Part shown: positions 8,698-15,553 of the stretch, piece after piece
Numbering within the stretch: the stretch's first letter is position 1
Layout: each line of letters begins with the position of its first letter
NCBI GenBank assembly: GCA_003049485.1
Contig: PYST01000576.1
Span: forward strand, 1-15,553
Reading direction: 5' to 3'
Origin: Ophioceras dolichostomum
Lineage: Eukaryota > Ascomycota > Sordariomycetes > Magnaporthales > Ophioceraceae
DNA length: 15,553 nucleotides
Made by a program: the position numbers and the translations under genes
Notes under the pieces: generated by a model
Seen by the model: the letters and a program-made list of their open reading frames with translations, nothing else
The model's database searches: none
What the model was told of the DNA's origin: nothing

Positions 8698-11481
8698 CTA
8701 TCTCTTGAAGGTGAAGGGTTCCCCGTCGAAGTACACGTAATCATTATTGTTAGTCGAACCCTTCCGAGCAAAAGCCCGCAAACTCTTCACGCGTAGCCGG
8801 TACTCCCCTGCCGGTATCAGTGTCCCGTCGTTCATCTTGCCCCGCCACCCGATTGTGTAGGCCACGACGTGTGTGCTCATCGTGTAGAACATCTGGTTAG
8901 GGTGGGCGAGCTCGCCTGTGGTGGCGTTGACCAGGTAGATCTCGGTTGCCTTCGTGCCCATGCCGTGGTGGATTTGTAAGATGAGCTCGTCCGTGGGGAG
9001 CGTGGCGCCCGGGTTCTGCACGAAGGCCTTGTACGTCTTGGGCACGCGGTCGACGTCGCCCCCCATGCCGAGGTAGGGGACTGTCAGCTCGGTGCCGTCT
9101 GACCCGGTCATGCGGACGTAGCCGGACCAGACGGGCAGGCGGGTGGTGTTAAGACCCGCGGGGTCGGCGGCGGTGACGCGCACGGTGGCGGCGCCATTGG
9201 CGGGGACGGTCACGCTCGTGCCGGTCACAAAGGTGAGAGTGGCGGCGCCCTCGACGTAGAGGTTGTTGCGAATCGTGTTGTCACCGCCGGGGGGGAATGG
9301 GACTCCATCGGTGGCGAAGGAGTAGATAGAAGCGGCGGGGAGGTTGGTAAGCTGGTAGGTGATGGCTCTGGAGCCGCGATTCGTGATGGCGAAGCTCCGT
9401 TCCTGACGGTGGAGTGTATCGTTGAACTCGAGCACGTCCTGGCTCACCACAGCGGTTACGGCGGCGGCGTTGACTGTGCGTATCAGACCGCCGCCCTGGT
9501 GCGCCGTCGACGCGAGCCCAGGTCCCCAGCCGCCGCCGGTTGTGCGGTTGAGCGGCTTGGACGTGGAGATGAGCACGTTGGCGATGATCTTCGGGTCGGT
9601 CGTGCCGAGGGCCTCCATGAGCAGAGCGGCCGCACCCGCGACGAGCGGTGTGGCAAGCGAGGTGCCGGTGGCGATGCCGTAAATGCCGCCCTTGGAGCCA
9701 ACTGGTGCCAGAATGGGGATGTCGGTGCCAGGAGCGGAAATGTCGGTGGTGGCGCCTGCGTCGAACGTGGGCCCCCACTGGCTGCCGGAGTCCATTCGGA
9801 GAGGGATCTGCTCGCCGTTCTCCTTGCGTGGGCGCTCCTTGATGGCGAGTTCGCGATTGCTGAGGTTCAGCTCGACGGTCTGGTTCTTTCCGAGGGCCTT
9901 GACAATGTCGACCCCGTGCACGCCGCTGATGGTGGCGAGGGCCGTGACGTTGGGATGCGCACGCCTGATGTCCGGGTTGAACACGTCCGGGAAGGAGTCT
10001 GAGAGCTCGGCGATCAGGATGTACTTCGCGCCCGCGGCAGAGACGCGGTCGATCATGTCGTCCTCGTTACACAGCTTCCTGCGGATCAGCACAATGTACT
10101 GGCTCAGGTCGGGCACGTCTTCCGGGAGCTCGTGGCAGCCATCGCCGCCGTGGCCGTCCCAACCGCCAGCACCCTGCATCATATTGGCCCAGACTGGGAG
10201 AGTTAGGGTGGGCCAACCGCCATTGATCGAGGACTGCAGCCACCCGAGGGTCCAGCTGTTCTCGACGCCATTGATGGTCACCGGGCTGTGGTTCTCCCAC
10301 GTGGTGACGACAGTGTTGGTCAGCATGCCGACGCAGAGGACGCCAGGCGCCGAGCACGTCTCGAAGTTGCGCCAGAGACCCTCGTTGCCACCGTTCCCGG
10401 CAGCGAAGACCAGCAGCACGCCCGCCTCGGCAACCCTGGTGAAGACACCGGTCGACTCGAAGAACTTCCAGTTATTGTCGCCGTAGCTGAGACTGGCGCT
10501 CATGATGTTGGTGCCGTCAATGGCCGCCTGCTCCAAGGACTGGATGACGAGCCCAGAGTGACCACCGTGGATGCAGCCCCCCAGGACGTAGTTGCCAAGC
10601 AAAGCGCCTGGCGCCACACCCGTGTTGTAGCCCAGAGGGCCCGCACCGGATTTGACAAGACCACCGCACGCAGTGGCATGGGACTTGCACGAGGGGGTCG
10701 GGTCGTCGATGTCCTCCTGCTGGCGGTAGTCGACCACATAGTCGACGGTGATGGCCGGGTGCAGCGTGTCGATGGCGTTGTCCATGATGGCCACCTTGAT
10801 GCCCTTTCCGGTGATGCCCTGCGCACGTAGCCTGTCCACCTGCATCATGATCTTGTCGTTGGTGTACAGCTCGCCGGACTGTCTCGCTGTGGAGCGGGAG
10901 CTGGAGCTGTTGGTTAGCCTCTCGTCGTAGATGAGCGAGGAGGTCACGTTGATCGGAGCCCTAGTAATGGGCTGGTCCAGAGCGGCGTGTGTTACACCCG
11001 GAAGCGAGAGGATGGACGACTCGACGGCGAGCCCAGTGGTGTCGTTGGCGCCCAGGACCTGGATGCTCACTCCGTTGAAGATTCTACCGCCAGTCAAGTC
11101 GGTCACAAGCGTGGCTGAGCCACCCGTGACGGCGGATACTTCATCAAGGAAGCTCGCATCCTAATCGTGCCATTATTTATCATATCGTTAGTCCGACCCG
11201 ATGAAACTATATAGTAACCCTCGAAGGGTCTTCCCGGGGCCAGGCAGGTAGACAGGGTTGCTTACGAATTTCTTGCCCTCTTCGAATGCAAGAATGTACA
11301 GTTTCTCCGAAGCGGGTTCCAGACGGGAGACCGACGCCGCAGGAACGGCGTCAGAAGAGGACTCCTCTCGGACTTGGACATGCTGATGGGAAGCAGTAAC
11401 CCCAAGGGCGTGGGGCGACGCGTGAGTGATGACTGAGAAGAGCAGCGCAGCGAGCGGAAGGGCCTTAGCTAAGGAGGCCAT
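8698..11481 (-). CDS. Secreted subtilisin-like serine protease (S8 family, PA and Fn3-like regions)
   Basis: Exons 11266-11481 and 8698-11160 encode 892 aa. Residues 1-21 are a signal peptide (ALPLAALLFSVITHA). An inhibitor-like prodomain (about 60-140) starts LYILAFEEGKKF. The peptidase domain follows: Asp199 in VAIMDNAID, His233 in SHATACGG, oxyanion Asn328 in FAAGNGG, and Ser573 in GTSLATP. A PA insert occupies about 370-500, and a Fn3/DUF1034-like beta region about 645-780. The order matches large fungal subtilases resembling bacterial minor extracellular protease Vpr, which digest protein outside the cell. Around Asp and His the usual DTG and HGTHVAG are DNA and HATACGG, so the triad is present in a worn setting; activity is probable, not proven. 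Several N-x-S/T sites fit secretion. The start is the first ATG (CAACCATGG), with a TATA box about 125 bases upstream. Confidence 0.95.
11161..11265 (-). other. Intron of the subtilase gene
   Basis: This 105-base intron has a GTAAGC donor after EEGKKF, a GACTAACG branch point about 26 bases before the end, and an ATTAG acceptor. It is phase 0 on both sides and joins EEGKKF to DASFLDEVS, restoring a continuous prodomain. Read unspliced, the frame stops after GSD. Confidence 0.9.
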
Positions 11482-11605
11482 GGTTGCTGTCTTCTTCCAG
11501 CAACCGACGAGGACAGATGAGTAAGAAAGGAGTGTGATGCGCCAACGAGATGGGCGTTGCCCTCTCCAGTCGGCTCTCCATCGAGGCGGCGATGATCGAC
11601 ACCGG

Positions 11606-11611
11606 TATATA
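11606..11611 (-). promoter_or_regulatory. TATA box of the subtilase gene
   Basis: TATATA within ATATATA on the minus strand lies about 125 bases before the ATG. It is followed by a leader with CT-rich stretches (CACACTCCTTTCTTACTC). This also argues against the open frame that crosses this leader being coding. Confidence 0.6.
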
Positions 11612-12436
11612 TGCGGTTTTGAGTCGTTAGTTCGTCAAGTCCTCCCACACTGATGCGAGGCATAATCCTAGCAGGAGTAGAGTCCGAACTGGCCTCTGTC
11701 TGGCAATATTCCGCACGTACGATGCCATCATTGCATTGAGGAGATTGTAAGCCTGATTTACCACGTTCGCGGGGATCGCAATCCTCTTCTGCTATCCAGT
11801 CATCCATTGAGTGCTTCCTTGGTTAAGGAGGCATCGCATTGAAATTGGGGTTGTAGGTGGATTCAGGATTCCCAAATGATATTCCCCCTATTTTCGATCG
11901 CGTGCTTCTCCCCTGCTCCGCGCTTCTTGGTAGTTCTTGGTAGCCCCCCTCAGTAACTAAGAAGCGCGTAAACTCCGAAGCAACCCCTTCCCGAATTGTC
12001 ATCGCCGGTCGGCCCGACCTTCCACTCTGCTCTTTACGTGGTCGGGAAGATGATGGGGAACACTGGAAGTGGTCCCAAGCTGGCCAAAGCGCAAGGGAGA
12101 CGGAGAGGGCTTGGCTCATTTCGTCTAGTACCACGCCCAGAGAACAATAGAATCCCAAAGGAATGGAAAACCACGGTACTTGGACTGCAAATGATGGAAT
12201 TTCCCGACTCCACACATTGGCATTTGGCCCTGCTGGACGTGCTGCCGAGCCACAGAAGTCGGAATTACTGGCGCGCCGTGCGTGCCACGAGGACCCATGA
12301 ATGCAGGGTCGAAGTGGAATGATAGACCGATTGATGCTAGGTCCTAATGCCAGAGGAGGGTAGGTCCCTGTTAGGGTACCGATTTCATGCTCGTGACTGT
12401 TTCTGAGGACTCTGAGAAGTGGCTTCTGGAGAAGAG

Positions 12437-12550
12437 CTTTGGATATACGATGGTTAATGGTTAATGGTTAATGGTTTATTTAACGTCCGAGGGCTGTCCA
12501 GGCCCGACCTCCCGAGGGGTATAGGACGTGCTAGCTCTTTGGATATACGA
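12437..12550 (-). mobile_element. Candidate 5'-truncated LINE-like insertion with 14-base target duplication
   Basis: CTTTGGATATACGA occurs at 12437-12450 and again at 12537-12550. The 86 bases between them, read on the minus strand, end in AAATAAACC and then three or four TTAACCA units just before the second copy. A short body with a simple-repeat 3' tail bracketed by a target-site duplication is what a severely truncated non-LTR retrotransposon leaves. No reverse-transcriptase sequence is present, so the call rests on structure only. A chance 14-base repeat 100 bases apart is unlikely. Confidence 0.4.
12451..12478. repeat. Four-unit TGGTTAA tandem repeat
   Basis: Three exact copies of the 7-base unit TGGTTAA are followed by one copy with a single change (TGGTTTA). 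It may be the simple-repeat tail of the surrounding candidate insertion. Confidence 0.9.
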
Positions 12551-13075
12551 CGTTTCTATTATTTTTGGATTTGGCCCACACTGTGAAAGAGTAAACAAGT
12601 CATGACTGGAGGATGTGAGGAAAGCCCGGGAGACGAAAGGTAAAAACGAAGTTAGGATAGCAAAACGGCAAGGATTAACACTAGTATGGTTAGGATTTTT
12701 GTAATCATTGTCCGCCTGCCTGCGAGCAGAACAGTTCAAATAAAAGTTAGGGAAGCAACGGGTCTCTATACTATAAACGAAAGTTAAGCGCCGAACGTCC
12801 TCACGGAGTTAGCGCGTGCAGTAGCATCCGTCACTGCATGTACTGTACATCGCCATGTCGCCGAATGGAAGCCTAAAGTCCGCCCCCACGGTCACTAAGC
12901 CACGTCGCGAACCAGCCAATGACAGACAAATGTTCGGAGGGGAGGGCGACTTACAACCACAAAGGGTCATGGCTTCAGCGGGGCTGCAATGAACGAGGTA
13001 GATGCACGTACTTACCACCCAAGGCACCTACCTTAACTTAGCTAGCACACACGATTGGCCTTGGAGCCTGGTTGG

Positions 13076-13263
13076 TCATCTAAACTTCCGGCAGGCCAAC
13101 CTTCCAGCGGCGCGGGACTTCCCACATTCCGAACACAGAAAACAATCTACGTCGCACGATTGCATGTTGATGCCTGGCGGTCACTTTGCTTGGCTTTTAC
13201 CAAACATTCTCTCTCACCTCCAGCTGGACGGCTCTGCACCAGCGGCCAGGTCGTGGGGGCCAT
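13076..13263 (-). CDS. Candidate spliced Cys-rich mini-protein (47 aa), uncertain
   Basis: Two pieces (13218-13263 and 13076-13173) join in phase across a possible 44-base intron (GTGAGA donor, AGTGAC branch-like site, GCCAG acceptor) to give 47 aa. An alternative start is the ATG at 13165, giving 29 aa on its own in exon 2. The peptide has Cys in a C-x3-C-x2-C-x2-C-x10-C pattern; its CSECGKS resembles CSACGKE at the start of paralogue B, suggesting a degenerate relative. There is no clear TATA box, the intron is very short for a fungus, and no second Cys-rich exon matching the pair was found. It may be a decayed copy or chance. Confidence 0.2.
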
Positions 13264-13905
13264 CCCGACGGTGGCGATATTGTGAGGGTGGCGCACCAAT
13301 TTCCTAGTTGTTGTCTGGACTGGAGCCGAGAGGCAGCTGCTTGCTATCAACGGGCTTGGCCCTGTTAGTCTACCCTTTCCCCTGGTTAGGCAAAAGGGCC
13401 ACCTTCAACATTCTCTTAGCAAGCTGAAAGGGAAAACGCCACTCTGTGCCACTAGACTATCGATGCAGTCCTTTGGTGGCCAGGCCTAGCTTGGGGGTTG
13501 ACATAAAACTGGGGGTACGAGGTTGCACTTCCCGATGCTCGACGCCGGCCGTTGTCACTCGAGAGATGGGTCGACGTTGGTGCGCGCCGTGGCCCATGGC
13601 TTGCTCTCAGGGCCGGAGAGGGCACGGTCTTGATAGCATCAACTGTGAATTTACGAGCTTTCCCATCTTCTCGACGCCAGCTTGGAGCGAGTGAGCGCCT
13701 CACACTCGATGGACGACTCACCACACGGCTTGCAGAATCGGCCAACGTCGTTTTCGACCTGCGGCATGCAACCAGATGGGCGTTCACCTTGGTGATCGTT
13801 ACAGGCCCGACGTTGGCTGGGGTTGTGGCCGGCTTTGCGAGCTTCGTGGCCGACGGGGAACGAACGTCATGAAGGGCTCAGGGCCCTCACTTCGGAGAAG
13901 AGCAT

Positions 13906-13913
13906 TATAAAAG
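13906..13913 (+). promoter_or_regulatory. TATA box of paralogue B
   Basis: TATAAAAG lies about 190 bases before the ATG at 14095. It is followed by a leader full of CT and CATC/CAGCATCA repeats (about 13935-14090). It is one of the clearest promoters in the window and has nearly the same spacing as that of paralogue A. Confidence 0.8.
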
Positions 13914-14094
13914 GGAGATGAATCTCTGTCCCAGAAGTCTTCTCACTCACTCTCCATCCTCATCATCAGCATCAGCATCAACATCCACTCTCACAAAACT
14001 CTCTTTCATCTCAAACAGTTCTCTCTGCCGAATCGACCTAGACACCGAAACGCCTCAAACAATCTAGTCGTCTTCTCGATACCACACTTCCAAA

Positions 14095-14449
14095 ATGGCC
14101 AAGTGCTCTGCGTGCGGAAAGGAGGCGTCTGGTCCCCCTGGCCATGTCAATGTGCCCACCCAATGCGCTGGCTGCCGAGGCACAGGGCACGCTGTAAGTC
14201 ATTTGCCTATTTCTCTCTGCTTCTGCCACTTCCCGTCACGAAATAGAGAACTCGACTAACCCAAAGCTCACTCTCTCCATCGCTGGACTCGCACAGGGTC
14301 GCTGCGGCGGCTGCACCTGGGCCGGGTCGGTCCGCATGAAGTGCTGTGGCCGTTGCAATGACGGCTATATACAGTGCGGCGGCTGCCAGGGAACGGGAAG
14401 TGTGTCGGTGTCGCGGTGGTGCTCTAAGACTACGCACAGTGCCCGCTGA
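14095..14449 (+). CDS. DnaJ-type Cys-rich (CxxCxGxG) small protein, paralogue B
   Basis: Two exons (14095-14193 and 14297-14449) encode 83 aa. The Cys pairs are C4/C7 (CSAC), C24/C27 (CAGCRGTG), C36/C39 (CGGCTW), C49-C50/C53, C60/C63 (CGGCQGTG) and C75, twelve in all, each with a partner in the protein at 6039-6424. Two true CxxCxGxG units link it to the zinc domain of DnaJ, but there is no J domain, signal peptide or membrane helix. Shared words beyond Cys include CTW, [LM]KCC, DGY and a terminal C-x3-TH-type end. The ATG is in a CAAAATGG context behind a strong TATA box and CT-rich leader. The gene diverges from the subtilase. A zinc-dependent adaptor or chaperone-like role is inference; the sequence gives no substrate. 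Confidence 0.87.
14194..14296 (+). other. Intron of paralogue B
   Basis: This 103-base intron has a GTAAGT donor after GTGHA, a GACTAAC branch point around 14254-14260 and a GCACAG acceptor. It is phase 0, at the same place as in paralogue A. Confidence 0.9.
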
Positions 14450-15553
14450 AGACCAGAACCGACCAGCAGCACAGATTGAGTTGGCGGCAAACTCCGGCGC
14501 GAGTCGAGGAGGCGTATGGCTTTCACACAAAGATCTGGAGATTTGAGAGTGTTTTGGAGTCAGAATGGATATCAGTAGACGGTGGGCGTGTTGCTGGCCA
14601 ACATGTATCTACTAGAGCTATGGTGCGATGAGGCACTTGAAGAACTAGCAGGACTAGGACTCAATCACACTCATTTGTAACATTCCCCTTCAAGTCTGTG
14701 TGCTCTATTTGCTTTTGCTCCTTACAGCTTCAAGTTCTTTCTCGGCCCGACTCTGCACCATGACATCCCACGATATGGGAGAGGTGGATAGAGCTGCTGC
14801 CCGAGAAGACCCCGCCCAGCTGCTCTCTACTACTCTGCACCATGACATCCCACGATATGGGAGAGGTGGATAGAGCTGCTGCCCGAGAAGACCCCGCCCA
14901 GCTGCTCTCTACACTGGCTTCGCTCCGTGTTGCGAGAACTGGCCAATTGGTTGCCAGAAGTGGCACGTGTTGTTATCTCCTCACTCCGTATCTATCAGCC
15001 TTTGCCTTGGTGCGACATGCAGCAATTAGTAGTTCAAGGCATCGAGATTTCGTTTGCGGCCGGGCACAGCTGAGACCACTCATACACGTAACTACTAACC
15101 GAGGTAGGTAGTATCTAGTAACTTGTGGAACCGCTAGCCTAAACAGTCAGTCCACCACTTCGAGCGTCTCCGTAGATGAGGGCCGCGGCCACCCACTGTC
15201 CCAAGCGAGGAGGGTTTCCATTTAGGTTGCAAGCAGAGCCTGCAATGTATTGTCTTTCAAAGGAGCAGAAGAACGGTGGTCAGAGGAGAACACAGGACGA
15301 TAGCTCCCCACCAAAGAAACAAGACATCCACATTCCCCGTCAAATCTTGCCCTGACGTGAACGGGACAGAGCTCAGATTTGAAGTTTGTAATTCTTTGAG
15401 CATGGTGGTTACGCCCCTGATAACTAACCCACTCCCCGTTCCAAGCTAAAGCATAAAGATGTGTGGCTGTTCTGTACTTGTTGGTTCATAGTAGGTACCT
15501 GCTCACGTGGCAGCTGTTGCCTCAGTCCTAAGGCATCAACTTCCAAGGCATCT
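14450..15553. other. Downstream region without a supported gene
   Basis: The first part is probably the 3' untranslated region of paralogue B. It then holds an 82-base tandem duplication. A plus-strand frame starting in the second copy (14842-15111) reads as a plausible N-terminus for about 40 residues and then loses character. The last 50 bases contain CACGTGG and GTTGCCTCAGTC, a word pair also seen near 8246-8268. Confidence 0.5.
14750..14912. repeat. 82-base tandem duplication
   Basis: Bases 14750-14831 are repeated at 14832-14912 with no mismatch over 81 bases. The unit contains an ATG in good context (CACCATGAC). Because 82 is not a multiple of three, the first copy's reading frame ends at a TAG inside the second copy. 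The lack of divergence means it is recent or an assembly artefact. Confidence 0.95.

Larger units (their letters stand above)
11612..13905. other. Region without a firmly supported gene
   Basis: Upstream flanks of the subtilase and of paralogue B. Overlapping frames at 11823-12322 and 13446-13872 lack domains and splice support. It contains a 10-base tandem repeat (TTCTTGGTAG twice, 11924-11943), a TGGTTAA repeat array (12451-12478) inside a 14-base direct-repeat bracket (12437-12550), and a candidate spliced Cys-rich mini-gene on the minus strand (13076-13263). Confidence 0.5.

Noticed and set aside
9281..10830. Several long open frames on both strands inside the subtilase gene
   Set aside because: They are shadows of a high-GC coding exon; their sequences are Arg/Pro/Ala/His-rich without domains, whereas the subtilase frame is continuous and carries the catalytic motifs.
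11469..11807. 112-codon minus frame just upstream of the subtilase
   Set aside because: It runs through the subtilase TATA box and leader and overlaps its ATG; no domain is seen.
11823..12322. Overlapping frames on both strands (130 and 108 codons)
   Set aside because: They overlap each other by about 220 bases and neither shows a signal peptide, domain, promoter or splice sites.
12809..13027. 72-codon minus frame with eight cysteines
   Set aside because: The Cys spacing is irregular, it begins inside a stretch with splice-like sites too close to form an intron, and no promoter was found. It is kept only as a hint in the degenerate-copy finding.
13552..13872. 106-codon plus frame directly before the TATA box of paralogue B
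   Set aside because: It starts from GTG, is overlapped by opposite-strand and same-strand frames, and has no recognisable family; it is more likely promoter DNA.
1..15553. CRISPR array, tRNA/rRNA genes, bacterial operons, biosynthetic cluster
   Set aside because: No regularly spaced repeats, no tRNA cloverleaf or rRNA sequence recognised, fungal gene structure throughout, and no synthase or synthetase gene.

Overview
The window looks like nuclear DNA of a filamentous ascomycete, probably Pezizomycotina (Sordariomycetes-like; this placement is inference). The real genes carry single introns of about 100 bases with fungal splice signals (GTAAGT, GTGAGT or GTGCGT donors, CTAAC branch points, YAG acceptors). 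They have TATA boxes roughly 125-200 bases before ATG, pyrimidine- and CAT-rich leaders, and protein families typical of such fungi. The gene density is low: about five genes supported in 15.5 kb, with long non-coding stretches. No rRNA, tRNA, CRISPR array or bacterial-type operon was recognised.

Layout. 1-2781: no convincing gene, but a 55-base tandem duplication around a single N and a short perfect palindrome. 2943-3167 (+): a 74-aa Cys/His-rich small protein behind a clear TATA box. 3702-4956 (-): a seven-helix fungal rhodopsin-like (SAT4/PTH11-type) membrane protein in two exons. 6039-6424 (-): a 94-aa protein made of DnaJ-type Cys pairs, in two exons. 6627-8697: non-coding or unresolved. 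8698-11481 (-): an 892-aa secreted subtilase with prodomain, PA insert and Fn3-like region, in two exons. 11612-13905: no firm gene, but a candidate truncated retroelement insertion and a candidate tiny Cys-rich gene. 14095-14449 (+): an 83-aa paralogue of the 6039-6424 protein, with the same intron position. 14450-15553: no gene, but an exact 82-base tandem duplication.

The most interesting observation is the pair of tiny J-domain-less proteins. All twelve cysteines match between them, the intron sits at the same place and phase, and the promoters have matching geometry. They lie about 8 kb apart on opposite strands. The remaining genes (secreted protease, membrane receptor-like protein, small Cys-rich protein) do not form a recognisable pathway. 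They fit an accessory, fast-evolving region, and any joint function is inference.
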